Source: Candidatus Bathyarchaeota archaeon
GTDB taxonomy: Archaea > Thermoproteota > Bathyarchaeia > Bathyarchaeales > DTEX01
Assembly: GCA_018396405.1 (NCBI GenBank)
Contig: JAGTQD010000010.1
Coordinates: forward strand, 1-32,294
DNA length: 32,294 nucleotides
Reading direction: 5' to 3'
Of the stretch, positions 13,478-21,925 are shown piece after piece. Every line of letters starts with the position of its first letter. Position 1 is the stretch's first letter. Position numbers and translations under genes: made by a program. The notes beneath the pieces are model-generated. The model did not search any database. It was given only the letters and a program-made list of their open reading frames with translations, and was not told where the DNA came from.

Positions 13478-16400
13478 ATGGCGGTTGCCGAAGAGATATA
13501 TAAGATAATAGATCATATTAAATTCGGGATTCTCTCACCACAAGAAATCAGAAGGCTATCTGTGGTAGAGATACAAACGGCTGACACTTATGATGAAGAT
13601 GGGGCGCCAATATCTTCAGGCCTTATGGATAGCCGCCTCGGGGTCCTAGAGCCAGGACAAAGATGCAAAACATGTGGCAATACATCAGTTAATTGCCCGG
13701 GGCACTTTGGCCACATAGAACTCGCGGTGCCAGTAATCCATGTAGAATTCGCTGAGATTATCTATAATCTCTTACAGGTTATCTGCAGAAATTGTGGTCG
13801 CCTATTACTTCCGGATAAAACGATAAAATCTTTGAGAGCTAGGATGGAGAGGCTTAAAAAGATTCTTGGGAATGTGCCATCAGCCTTCTATAATAGAGTT
13901 TTTGAGGAGGCTAAAAAGAACCGTGAGTGTCCGTGGTGCGGCGTAAAGCAATATAAGATAGAGTACACAAAACCAACAATATTCCATGAGTACATGGAGG
14001 AGGGTGGGTCGCAGCGATTAAACGCGAGCGTTATACGAGAGAGGTTTGAGAGGATCCCAGATGAAGACCTTGAATTACTTGGTTTTGATCCAAAAAGCGC
14101 CCGTCCTGAATGGATGATTATACAAGTGTTGCCAGTCCCGCCAGTATATGTTAGGCCATCTATAACCCTTGAATCTGGAATAAGATCTGAAGATGATTTA
14201 ACACATAAGCTTGTCGACATAATAAGGATAAATCAGAGATTAAAGGAGAATATCGAGGCTGGAGCACCTACCCTAATAATACAGGATTTATCTGAGCTTC
14301 TGGAGTATCACGTCACAACATACTTTAATAATGAGGCATCGGGTATACCACCCTCGAGGCATCGCTCTGGGAGAGCTCTCAAGACATTATCCCAGCGCCT
14401 TAAGGGTAAGGAGGGTAGATTCAGGGGCAATCTTTCAGGTAAGAGGGTTGACTTTTCAGCCCGCACAGTTATCAGCCCAGACTCAAACTTAGACATAAAT
14501 GAGGTTGGCGTCCCGATAAGCATTGCCATGAGATTAACTGTTCCAGAAAAAGTTACACCATGGAATATTGAGAGTCTCCGCCAGCTTGTGAGAAACGGGC
14601 CGAACGTTTATCCCGGAGCCCAATATATTATTAGGCCTGATGGTAAGCGTATTAGGCTTGAATTCGTTAGTGATAGAGAGAAGCTTGCTGAGGCACTTGA
14701 GCCGGGCTTTATTGTTGAGAGGCATCTCCGGGATGGCGATATAGTTATATTTAATAGGCAGCCCTCCCTCCACAGAATGTCTATAATGGCCCATTATGTT
14801 AAGGTGCTCCCCGGTAAGACTTTTAGGCTCCACTTATGTGTCTGTCCGCCATACAATGCGGACTTCGATGGAGATGAGATGAACCTTCATGTCCCACAAA
14901 GCGAGGAGGCCCAAACGGAAGCCCGTCTGTTAATGCAGGTTCAGGATCATATACTTTCACCAAGATTCGGTGGTCCTATAATAGGCGCTATAAGAGATTT
15001 TATTACGGCAGCCTATCTTCTAACAAGAAAAGATACTCTCCTAAATAAGAAAGAAGTCTGCGAATTATTAACTGCAGCTGGTTATGATGGACCTCTCCCC
15101 GAGCCCGCTATTAAAAAGCCTGAGCCCCTATGGACTGGAAAGCAAATATTTAGTTTATTCCTGCCAAAAGACTTTAATTATACCATTAAATCAAGCGTCT
15201 GTAGAAATTGTAATGTGTGTTTGAAGGAGCAGTGTCCATATGATGCTTATGTTGTCATTAAAGACGGTGTCCTGATCAAGGGTGTTATTGACAAGAACTC
15301 CATTGGCGCTGAAAAGTCTGAAAGCGTGTTACATAGGATAATAAAGGATTATGGCACGGAGACTGGCAGAAAATTCCTTAATCAGCTATGCCGCCTTCTT
15401 AATGCATTCATAACCATGCGGGGCTTCACATATTCAATTGATGAGCTTGATCTATCGGCTGAGGCTAAAAAGAAAATACGCCAAATAATAAGGAATTCTG
15501 AGAGGAAGATAGAGTCGCTGGTCAAAGCTTTACGCGAAGGGACCCTTGAGAGACTTCCAGGCCAAACTCTTGAGGACTCCTTTGAGCTCTACGTGATGAA
15601 TGAGCTTGCCGAGGCTAGAGAAAAAGCCGGGAAAATTGCTGAAGAGGATCTCAGTATGGAGAATTCTGGCATAATTATGACAAAAACAGGTGCTCGGGGG
15701 ACAACCTTAAATATTGGTCAGATGACTGCCATGCTTGGGCAGCAGTCTGTTAGGGGAAAGCGTATTATACGTGGATACATGGAGAGAGCCCTACCGCACT
15801 TCATGCTCGGGGATCCGGCGCCTAAGGCTAGAGGCTTCGTATACTCATCTTATAGGGATGGTTTAGATCCAATAGAGTTCTTCTTCCACGCAATGGGTGG
15901 GCGTGAAGGTCTAGTAGATACGGCTGTGAGAACCCAGCAGAGTGGTTACATGCAGAGGAGGTTGATTAATGCTCTTGAGCACCTACGCGTTGAATATGAT
16001 GGAACTGTGAGAAATCCTCTGGGTGAAATAATCCAGTTCGTTTACGGTGAAGACGGTGTAGACCCATCTAAGAGCGACCATGGAAAGGCCGTAAATATTA
16101 GTAGGCTTATTGAACAGGTTAGACTCATGGTTGAGGCGGGTGAGCCAGCCCCAAGAGAATATATAGAAGAACAGGTGAATAAAATCAAGGGTGAGCTCAC
16201 ACCGCTACTTACACGTGAGCTTATGGAGGGGCTCCTAACCTCTAATCTAAGTAAGGAGGGCGTAGACCTAGCTGTTAATTTAGCCGTGAAGCGATATAAG
16301 AAGGCGCTGGTTGAACCCGGAGAGGCCGTTGGGATCGTGGCAGCTCAATCTATTGGCGAACCCGGCACGCAGATGACTCTTAGAACGTTCCACTATGCCG

Positions 16401-17308
16401 GTGTTAGAGAGCAGAATGTAACCCTCGGTCTACCACGGCTAATTGAAATTGTTGACGCTAGGAGAGAGCCCTCAACACCAGTGATGACAATTTATCTCGA
16501 TGAGGAGCATAAGAGGAGCCGGGAGAAGGCGATGGAGGTTGCCCAAAACATTCTGTATACAACCATTGGAGATATTTCGGATGAGACTTATATAGACCCA
16601 GAGACTGGCAGCATAATAGTTAAGCTGAATAAGCGGAGTATGAATGAGCGCGGCATAACTTTGGAGTTTCTGAGTAAAATAGTTAATATTCCAAACTGCT
16701 CGGTAAGATTTGAGGAAGATAACATGATTGTTGAGCCTAAGAAGAAAATGGATACGAAAAAGCTATTGAGTAAGGTTATATCTTATCATGTGAAGGGTAT
16801 ACCTGGTATAAAGAGGGTTTATGTGTCTGAAGAGAATGGAGAGTGGATTATAAGGACTGATGGATCTAAGCTATCCAAGGTTTTAGAGGTTATTGGTGTC
16901 GATCCAACGAGAACAACGACAAATAATATTCATGAGATAGAGAAGACGCTGGGTATAGAAGCTGCTAGAAACGCTATTATTGAGGAGGCTATGAGCGTCT
17001 TACATGAACAGGGATTAGATGTTGACATTAGGCATGTAATGCTTGTGGCTGATGTAATGACCGTTACTGGCACTGTTAGGCAGATAGGCCGCCATGGAGT
17101 TAGCGGCGAGAAACCAAGCGTTTTAGCCAGAGCAGCCTTTGAGATAACAGTCCCAAATATTGTTGAGGCAGCCATTAGGGGCGAGGTCGATCCTCTCAAG
17201 GGCGTGGCTGAGAACGTCATTGTTGGCCAAATAATACCCGTTGGCACGGGAATAGTGGATATTTATGTAACAGCACCCTTTGGTTATGGGGGCGGGTCGG
17301 AGAGTTGA
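13478..17308 (+). CDS. rpoA: DNA-directed RNA polymerase subunit A, fused A'/A''
   Basis: The 1276-residue largest subunit in one frame. The catalytic NADFDGDEMNLH is at 460-471 with Mg2+ ligands D462, D464 and D466. The N-terminal zinc motif CKTCGNTSVNCPGHFGH is near 62-78. The A'' part continues without stop through VEPGEAVGIVAAQSIGEPGTQMTLRTFHYAGV (about 942-973) to the end. Its length is about that of Sulfolobus A' (880) plus A'' (395), so it is a true fusion rather than read-through. In the funnel region, C575, C578, C581 and C586 form a ferredoxin-like Cys group (CRNCNVCLKEQCP), as I recall from other archaeal A' subunits. The last bases overlap the TTG of L30e. Confidence 0.97.
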   Translation: MAVAEEIYKIIDHIKFGILSPQEIRRLSVVEIQTADTYDEDGAPISSGLMDSRLGVLEPGQRCKTCGNTSVNCPGHFGHIELAVPVIHVEFAEIIYNLLQVICRNCGRLLLPDKTIKSLRARMERLKKILGNVPSAFYNRVFEEAKKNRECPWCGVKQYKIEYTKPTIFHEYMEEGGSQRLNASVIRERFERIPDEDLELLGFDPKSARPEWMIIQVLPVPPVYVRPSITLESGIRSEDDLTHKLVDIIRINQRLKENIEAGAPTLIIQDLSELLEYHVTTYFNNEASGIPPSRHRSGRALKTLSQRLKGKEGRFRGNLSGKRVDFSARTVISPDSNLDINEVGVPISIAMRLTVPEKVTPWNIESLRQLVRNGPNVYPGAQYIIRPDGKRIRLEFVSDREKLAEALEPGFIVERHLRDGDIVIFNRQPSLHRMSIMAHYVKVLPGKTFRLHLCVCPPYNADFDGDEMNLHVPQSEEAQTEARLLMQVQDHILSPRFGGPIIGAIRDFITAAYLLTRKDTLLNKKEVCELLTAAGYDGPLPEPAIKKPEPLWTGKQIFSLFLPKDFNYTIKSSVCRNCNVCLKEQCPYDAYVVIKDGVLIKGVIDKNSIGAEKSESVLHRIIKDYGTETGRKFLNQLCRLLNAFITMRGFTYSIDELDLSAEAKKKIRQIIRNSERKIESLVKALREGTLERLPGQTLEDSFELYVMNELAEAREKAGKIAEEDLSMENSGIIMTKTGARGTTLNIGQMTAMLGQQSVRGKRIIRGYMERALPHFMLGDPAPKARGFVYSSYRDGLDPIEFFFHAMGGREGLVDTAVRTQQSGYMQRRLINALEHLRVEYDGTVRNPLGEIIQFVYGEDGVDPSKSDHGKAVNISRLIEQVRLMVEAGEPAPREYIEEQVNKIKGELTPLLTRELMEGLLTSNLSKEGVDLAVNLAVKRYKKALVEPGEAVGIVAAQSIGEPGTQMTLRTFHYAGVREQNVTLGLPRLIEIVDARREPSTPVMTIYLDEEHKRSREKAMEVAQNILYTTIGDISDETYIDPETGSIIVKLNKRSMNERGITLEFLSKIVNIPNCSVRFEEDNMIVEPKKKMDTKKLLSKVISYHVKGIPGIKRVYVSEENGEWIIRTDGSKLSKVLEVIGVDPTRTTTNNIHEIEKTLGIEAARNAIIEEAMSVLHEQGLDVDIRHVMLVADVMTVTGTVRQIGRHGVSGEKPSVLARAAFEITVPNIVEAAIRGEVDPLKGVAENVIVGQIIPVGTGIVDIYVTAPFGYGGGSES

Positions 17309-17631
17309 GTAAATTTAGTAAGAGTGAAATAGATAAATCTCTCAGCATAGCTGTTAGGAGTGGAAAAGTTTTATTTGGCTCAAATACTGCTGTGAAAAGT
17401 GCTTTAACTGGTAGGGCCAAAATGATAGTTATTGCCTCAAACTGTCCACAAAATATACGTGAAAAGATCGAAAAGTATTGTAAATTATCCAGCATTCCGT
17501 TACTTATATATCCTGGCTCCAGCATAGATTTAGGCTCAGTATGTGGAAAACCTTTCATAGTTGCTGCCCTCACTATAAGAGACCCGGGCGACTCAAATAT
17601 ACTTGAGTTTGCGGGTGGTGAAAATGTCTAA
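17305..17631 (+). CDS. rpl30e: Ribosomal protein L30e
   Basis: A 108-residue L30e-family RNA-binding ribosomal protein, usual length. Motifs include GKVLFGSNTAVKSALTGRAKMIVIASNCPQNIREKIEKYCKLSSIPLLIYPGSSIDLGSVCGKPF, the conserved kink-turn-binding region. The TTG start overlaps the rpoA stop (TTGA), so translation is coupled. The order rpoB-rpoA-L30e-nusA-S12 is the standard archaeal one. The end overlaps nusA by eight bases. Confidence 0.96.
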   Translation: MSKFSKSEIDKSLSIAVRSGKVLFGSNTAVKSALTGRAKMIVIASNCPQNIREKIEKYCKLSSIPLLIYPGSSIDLGSVCGKPFIVAALTIRDPGDSNILEFAGGENV

Positions 17632-18061
17632 GGGTATTCGCCTAACCAATGAAGAGCTGGAGCACATGCGTCTCTTTGAAAGCATAACTGGCGCCATGGT
17701 TAGAGACTGCATAATCGACAACAAATTTGATAGAATAATCTTCGTGATTAAAGAGGGAGAAGCTGGTTTAGCAATAGGTAAAGGCGGAAGAAATATAACG
17801 CTCCTTGAAAAAATTACCGGGAAGAAATACGAGATAGTTGAGTTTTCCGAAGATCCCGTACAGTTCTTAAAGAATGTTTTGAAGCCAGCGAATGTTAAAG
17901 AGGTCCGTATAACTAAGAGGGCTAATGGAAGTGTGATAGCTGTCATTTCAGTAGATGGTAAAGATAAGGGTGTTGCTATAGGGAAAAATGGGCGGAACGC
18001 CGAAAAAGCAAGGATTCTCGCAAAGCGTTATTTTAATATAGATAATGTTTTAATAATCTAA
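17624..18061 (+). CDS. nusA: NusA-like transcription factor (two KH domains)
   Basis: 145 residues from the ATG at 17624 (MSKGIRLTNEELEHMRLFESITGA). This start is preferred over an upstream TTG because a GGGTGGTG ribosome site precedes it and the family begins this way. Archaeal NusA consists only of the two KH domains. KH1 contains GLAIGKGGRNITLLEKITGKKYEIVEFSEDP and KH2 contains GVAIGKNGRNAEKARILAKRYFNIDNV, both with the GxxG loop. It binds RNA and is thought to affect elongation or termination. It is co-transcribed with RNA polymerase and S12. Confidence 0.95.
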   Translation: MSKGIRLTNEELEHMRLFESITGAMVRDCIIDNKFDRIIFVIKEGEAGLAIGKGGRNITLLEKITGKKYEIVEFSEDPVQFLKNVLKPANVKEVRITKRANGSVIAVISVDGKDKGVAIGKNGRNAEKARILAKRYFNIDNVLII

Positions 18062-18096
18062 GTTGGCAAATAATGTGAAGATGCAGGGTAAGGAAC

Positions 18097-18534
18097 ATGG
18101 CTAAGAAGCCAAAAGGGGAATTCGCGGCAAGAAAACTTAAATTAAGAAGGAAGAAGTTCCGTTGGAAGGATAGATACTATAAGAGACGTATGCTGATGCT
18201 CGATGAAAAAGCGGATCCCCTCGAAGGCGCTCCAATGGCCCGCGGTATAGTTCTAGAGAAAGTTGGCAGGGAGAGCAAACAGCCGAACAGTGCTATACGA
18301 AAGTGTGTTAGAGTCCAGTTGATAAAGAACGGCAAGGTTGTAACAGCCTTCCTACCTGGCGACGGAGCTCTGAATGTTGTTGACGAGCATGATGAGGTCA
18401 TTATTGCTGGGATAGGTGGCTCGAGAGGGCGCTCCATGGGGGATATCCCGGGAGTCAGATGGAAAGTCGTAACGGTTAATGGTATAGCCCTTAAAGACTT
18501 AATTACTGGTAAGAAAGAGAAGCCTAGGCGTTAA
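18097..18534 (+). CDS. rps12: Ribosomal protein S12 (uS12)
   Basis: A 145-residue archaeal/eukaryal-type uS12 of the decoding centre. Conserved blocks are [61 protein letters not shown] and [52 protein letters not shown] carries the usual streptomycin-region lysine. In most archaea rps7 comes next; here the operon stops and a convergent unknown gene follows 16 bases later. The cluster is therefore broken after S12. Confidence 0.97.
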   Translation: MAKKPKGEFAARKLKLRRKKFRWKDRYYKRRMLMLDEKADPLEGAPMARGIVLEKVGRESKQPNSAIRKCVRVQLIKNGKVVTAFLPGDGALNVVDEHDEVIIAGIGGSRGRSMGDIPGVRWKVVTVNGIALKDLITGKKEKPRR

Positions 18535-18550
18535 AAAAGAAGAATTATCG

Positions 18551-19012
18551 TTAGTCTAAAGGGGATTCTAAAAGATCCTCTATAATTTCCTCCCTCTCTC
18601 GCTCATTATCATACTCTATTGGTAAATGTCTTCTTAATGATGGTATTAGAAAATGCAGTATCCTATTATTAGGATCATCCCAAATCTCGATTATATCCTT
18701 TTTCACTATCAGTTGGGATCTTCCTCTTATAACCTCATATAATTCGTTGAAGTGCTCAATAGCCTTTGACAAGTAGATCTCGCCCCTAACCTTCAACGCG
18801 TATATACCGAGATCCTTTTCGGCAATCTTCTCCCTTACAAGATTAAAGACATAGTTTACATTAGTTCTTATGTCGGTTATTAACCCATAATCACTTTTAC
18901 TCTTTAAAAAGCTCCTCAAGAGTGTTTCAATAAGGTTATTTGCGCAAGCGCTCTCATCGAATTCTTCCTCAACTCTCCTTTTAAGGGATTTTCTTTTTTG
19001 CGACTGCATCAA
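18551..19012 (-). CDS. Hypothetical protein, 153 residues
   Basis: I do not recognise this protein. It is charged and mostly helical by appearance, with a basic start (MMQSQKRKSLKRRVEEEF). The middle (YGLITDIRTNVNYVFNLVREKIAEKDLGIYALKVRGEIYLSKAIEHFNELYEVIRGRSQLIV) suggests a helical bundle, and the C terminus is acidic (NEREREEIIEDLLESPLD). There is no membrane segment and only one Cys. Reasons to believe it is real: a long frame in an otherwise empty gap, a TATA-like box and two neat dyads exactly upstream, and codon use like its neighbours. It lies between S12 and ftsY. The dyads suggest tight control, perhaps by a repressor. Confidence 0.6.
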   Translation of the reverse strand: MMQSQKRKSLKRRVEEEFDESACANNLIETLLRSFLKSKSDYGLITDIRTNVNYVFNLVREKIAEKDLGIYALKVRGEIYLSKAIEHFNELYEVIRGRSQLIVKKDIIEIWDDPNNRILHFLIPSLRRHLPIEYDNEREREEIIEDLLESPLD

Positions 19013-19017
19013 GGACT

Positions 19018-19056
19018 CACTCTGTCAAGAGTGTAACCTTTTACACCGAAAATATA
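19018..19056 (-). promoter_or_regulatory. Tandem operator-like dyads and TATA before the 153-residue gene
   Basis: Reading the minus strand, a TATA-like AAGATATATTTT (about 19047-19058) is followed by two abutting dyads of identical geometry. One is GTGTAA-cctt-TTACAC (19031-19046), the other CACTCT-gtca-AGAGTG (19018-19033). The gene starts at 19012. The dyads share three bases and cover the predicted transcription start, as expected for repressor sites. The half-sites differ, so two regulators or a loose consensus are possible. Confidence 0.45.
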
Positions 19057-19230
19057 TCTTCTCAAAGAAGGTAAAAACTTAACCAAGTAATATTTAATCG
19101 GAAATTTATCCGCGTAATATTTTTTATGGGCTAATTTCTAAATGGGCAACATGCTCATAAGATAAATACCTAAATTGTCATCATTTCCTTTTGCAGTAAG
19201 ATAAATTTAAGGGCAAAGGCATTATCTATT

Positions 19231-19296
19231 TTGGGATGATGTGGGAAGAGTCAAGGGATAAGTAAGCCTATGACCGAGAGTTACTCATCTGACCAA
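19231..19296 (+). ncRNA. Possible C/D box guide sRNA
   Basis: In the 314-base gap before ftsY, a box C-like ATGATGT (19236-19242) and box D CTGA (19289-19292) are enclosed by a short terminal stem TTGG (19231-19234) and CCAA (19293-19296). A C'-like ATGACCG (19270-19276) lies exactly 12 nt before box D, the usual archaeal guide length; the guide would be 19277-19288. A TATA-like ATAAATTTAA (19201-19210) lies about 26 bp upstream of the stem. Box D' is not clear and box C has one mismatch, so this is a candidate. I could not assign a target. Nothing else is seen in the gap apart from the dyads next to 19012. Confidence 0.38.
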
Positions 19297-19326
19297 TCCC
19301 TATTTTAAGATCCCTCCAAACATTTT

Positions 19327-20235
19327 TCATGAACTAATTATGCGATTTACAATTACTTCAGGCCTAAAGACCTCTATATCATCATATTTTTGCCCAATTC
19401 CCAGAAATAGTATTGGTTTCTTGGTGACATAAACTATTGATATTGCCGCGCCACCCTTTGCGTCAGCATCCATTTTAGTTAGTATTGAACCATTTATATT
19501 CACATGCTTATTAAATTCCTCGGCCTGCATGACAGCATCGTTCCCCGTAAGAGCATCGCCAACAAATATCACGAGATCTGGTCTAATAACGCGCACGATT
19601 TTCTCCATCTCAGCCATAAGATTCTTGTTCGTTTGCATCCTTCCGGCGGTATCTACTAAGACAACATTTATTCCCTTAGCCCTGGCATGTTGGACAGCGT
19701 CGTAGGCGACTGCTGCAGCGTCCGAGCCATATTTATGCTTTATCATTGGAACACCCAGCTTTTTGGCATGTTGCTCGAGCTGCTCTATTGAGCCAGCCCT
19801 AAATGTATCGCTGCAGGCTAATAATACGGAGTAACCCCTTCTAAGAAGAAGGTTTGCCATTTTAGCTATCGTTGTAGTCTTCCCAGTACCATTTACTCCA
19901 ACAAAAACAATTATACATGGTTCTCTCAAACTACGCTTTCTCTCTACGAGGTTAAATAGGTCTACTTCGCCCTGGGGCATAAATAGGTCTAAAAGAACAT
20001 TCCTTAATATTTCCTTGACTATTTTACGTCTATCCTCAAATCTGCTGACCTTTAGGCCAGAAAGCCTCTTCTCCACCTCACCACATATATGCTCTGCAAC
20101 GACTAATGCCACATCATTTTCTATGAGTGTAAGTTTTAGCTCCCAGAGTATCTCCTGAATTTTATCTGGCTTAAGTTCAACTGTGGAGATCTTTTCTATA
20201 AGCCCAGATAAATTCTCGCGTAATCTCTCAAACAT
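19327..20235 (-). CDS. ftsY: Signal recognition particle receptor FtsY
   Basis: The 302-residue SRP-receptor GTPase that docks ribosome-SRP complexes at the membrane. After the helical N domain (about 1-95) come the G motifs: GVNGTGKT (113-120), DTFRAGS (143-149), DTAGR (195-199) and TKMD (253-256), then GIGQKYDDIEVF. It lacks the long acidic A domain of E. coli FtsY, as is usual in archaea. It is the last gene of the superoperon; its ATG overlaps the prefoldin stop by one base (TAATG). The prefoldin-ftsY order is common in archaea. Confidence 0.97.
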   Translation of the reverse strand: MFERLRENLSGLIEKISTVELKPDKIQEILWELKLTLIENDVALVVAEHICGEVEKRLSGLKVSRFEDRRKIVKEILRNVLLDLFMPQGEVDLFNLVERKRSLREPCIIVFVGVNGTGKTTTIAKMANLLLRRGYSVLLACSDTFRAGSIEQLEQHAKKLGVPMIKHKYGSDAAAVAYDAVQHARAKGINVVLVDTAGRMQTNKNLMAEMEKIVRVIRPDLVIFVGDALTGNDAVMQAEEFNKHVNINGSILTKMDADAKGGAAISIVYVTKKPILFLGIGQKYDDIEVFRPEVIVNRIISS

Positions 20236-20681
20236 TACTTTTTCATCTCATCTCTCTTTAACAAGGGAGCCAACTCCTGTAACCTACTCTGCCCTTCCTG
20301 TATTCTAGCTAAAACTTGGCTCAATTGCTGCTCTAATGCTGCCTTAGCCTTATTTAGCTCGGCTATCCTATTTGCAAGGTCCTCCTTAGCCTCCCTAAGC
20401 GGCTTCTCGATAGCTACCCCAGCACCTATTCCATATACGACCTTATCGGTGTCCTCAAGTCTAGCTTTGATATATGATCCCCCTCCAATAGGAACAAAAA
20501 TGTGGTCGGAGCTCTTATTTTCAATACCCTCAAGCGCCATGCTAGCCAAGCTGTGCTCTACTAAAGCTGCGTTAATAATGTTCATCCTAGCCTGTAGCTG
20601 TTCAGCCGTGCTTTCGAGAAGCCTAATCTCAAGTATTAGTCTCCTAATTTCATCTTCCACATTTTTAGGCTGCGTTGACAT
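20235..20681 (-). CDS. pfdA: Prefoldin alpha subunit
   Basis: A 148-residue coiled-coil chaperone subunit (GimC alpha) that passes unfolded proteins to the thermosome. Two long coiled-coil helices (about 8-55 and 95-145) flank a beta-hairpin region containing IFVPIGGGSYIKARLEDTDKVVYGIGAGVAIEKP, the alpha-subunit signature. Its length is typical. It sits between L18a and ftsY, the usual archaeal order. Confidence 0.95.
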   Translation of the reverse strand: MSTQPKNVEDEIRRLILEIRLLESTAEQLQARMNIINAALVEHSLASMALEGIENKSSDHIFVPIGGGSYIKARLEDTDKVVYGIGAGVAIEKPLREAKEDLANRIAELNKAKAALEQQLSQVLARIQEGQSRLQELAPLLKRDEMKK

Positions 20682-20723
20682 GATAAAGACACCTTGTTAA
20701 AGCTTTATCGACGTAATATTATA

Positions 20724-20927
20724 TTAACGCTTCTCATCTCCGACGGTCTCTTCGATCTTCATAATCTTTATGTGGAAGCGCTTAACCCTATGTTTACTGC
20801 CAATCAGCTTATATATTTCCTCTACCGCATGCTCTGGTTTTAACGCCCTGACATTCTTTTTAAACATTATTTTAAAGTTTGGTTTGTTTATCCTTCCAAT
20901 AATCATATACGTTTTAATCTCACTCAT
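20724..20927 (-). CDS. rpl18a: Ribosomal protein L18a (LX, eL20)
   Basis: A 67-residue archaeal LX protein, about half the eukaryotic L18a length as expected. Motifs: YMIIGRINKPNFKIMFKKNVRALKPEHAVEEIYKLIGSKHRVKRFHIKIMKIEE. Its start overlaps the end of aIF6 by eight bases. The L31e-aIF6-L18a-prefoldin order is a standard archaeal block. Confidence 0.93.
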   Translation of the reverse strand: MSEIKTYMIIGRINKPNFKIMFKKNVRALKPEHAVEEIYKLIGSKHRVKRFHIKIMKIEETVGDEKR

Positions 20928-21606
20928 TTTCTCCGACCACCTTAAGCGCCTGACCTATTATAAATAGCTCCGGACCAGTTGTTAATGAGCCCGCAACTAC
21001 AACCGTGCTGTTTCCCACGAGACCGGTTCCCACATACGGTATTCCACAATTGACCGTGCCAACACTAACTTGAGTTTTCAATACCTCGCTTAAAAGTTTT
21101 TCTTCTTCTGGCTTAAGTAGAGGATGCGCTAAAACCCCCCTATTTGTCGCAAACGCCAGTGACCCAACATATGGTGATCCGGCTATCTCCCCCTCTACAA
21201 CCTCAACACCCAATGTATCAGATATTAGTTTAATTTCATTTCTTTTAAGTCTTGGATCAGCGATTGCTCCATAATCATTTGATAAAACCAAATTTCCGAA
21301 AGCTGTTCTCTTGCTTTCCTCCATTATAGTAATGTTGATATCCTTACCTAAAGCCTTGAACGCTGAGAGTTCTTCGTCTCTCACAAAATGTGGTAATACT
21401 ATACCGTTTGAGTTAGCGCATACAAGTGAACCTATAAGCACAGATCCGCCTATATTAGTTCTTATAACAGGAATCTTAAACCAACTTTCGATCCTCTTTA
21501 TCCTACTCTCTGGAAACTGGTTCGGCACGATTACGACTCTCTCTGTTACACGCATGAAAACGCCTATACTCGCACTTCCAAATACATCTAAAAGAAAGAT
21601 CGGCAT
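20920..21606 (-). CDS. eif6: Translation initiation factor aIF6
   Basis: A 228-residue anti-association factor that binds the large ribosomal subunit near L14/L23 and blocks subunit joining. It has the five-fold repeat of the family, seen as recurring '(I/V)GS(L/V)(V/A)(C/F)A(N/T)xxG' segments (IGSLVCANSNGIVLPHFV, YVGSLAFATNRGVLAHPLL, and others). The longer ATG is kept because its MPIFLLDVFGSASIGVF matches the usual first strand. It begins one base after the L31e stop. SBDS, encoded in the same operon, works with GTPases to release this factor in eukaryotes. Confidence 0.96.
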   Translation of the reverse strand: MPIFLLDVFGSASIGVFMRVTERVVIVPNQFPESRIKRIESWFKIPVIRTNIGGSVLIGSLVCANSNGIVLPHFVRDEELSAFKALGKDINITIMEESKRTAFGNLVLSNDYGAIADPRLKRNEIKLISDTLGVEVVEGEIAGSPYVGSLAFATNRGVLAHPLLKPEEEKLLSEVLKTQVSVGTVNCGIPYVGTGLVGNSTVVVAGSLTTGPELFIIGQALKVVGENE

Positions 21607-21607
21607 A

Positions 21608-21916
21608 TCATCCTCCTTCGGCTAAATGGACAGTTACGATTCCCTCTTTATCTTTTGTAACTCTTACCCTTATCTTACGGGGAGGCTTCTGGATCCCCCT
21701 ACTCCAAATCTTCTCATTAACCTCACTTGTGATTTTTATTGAGTCTTCCTCAACCTTCATATGTCTCTTTATGAAGGCTTTAAGCAGGCGGATTGCCCTC
21801 GGAGCCCTTTTTGTTCTAGGCATAATCCAGGATCTACTAAGCGGGACAGTATAAATACGCTCTTCTATCACCTCAGCACCCTCTTCCTTTTTCTTCTCCT
21901 CCTTCTCTTCGCTCAT
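21608..21916 (-). CDS. rpl31e: Ribosomal protein L31e
   Basis: A 102-residue L31e located at the exit-tunnel rim. The N terminus is a 15-residue Lys/Glu-rich extension (MSEEKEEKKKEEGAE). It is followed by the conserved ERIYTVPLSRSWIMPRTKRAPRAIRLLKAFIKRHMKVEEDSIKITSEVNEKIWSRGIQKPPRKIRVRVTKDKEG. L39e precedes it by ten bases, the usual partner. Confidence 0.95.
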   Translation of the reverse strand: MSEEKEEKKKEEGAEVIEERIYTVPLSRSWIMPRTKRAPRAIRLLKAFIKRHMKVEEDSIKITSEVNEKIWSRGIQKPPRKIRVRVTKDKEGIVTVHLAEGG

Positions 21917-21925
21917 ATAATTCCC

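Noticed and set aside
13888-14220. Long antisense open frames inside rpoA and rpoB
   Set aside because: They are shadows of strongly conserved genes, lack family signatures and have no promoters or ribosome sites.
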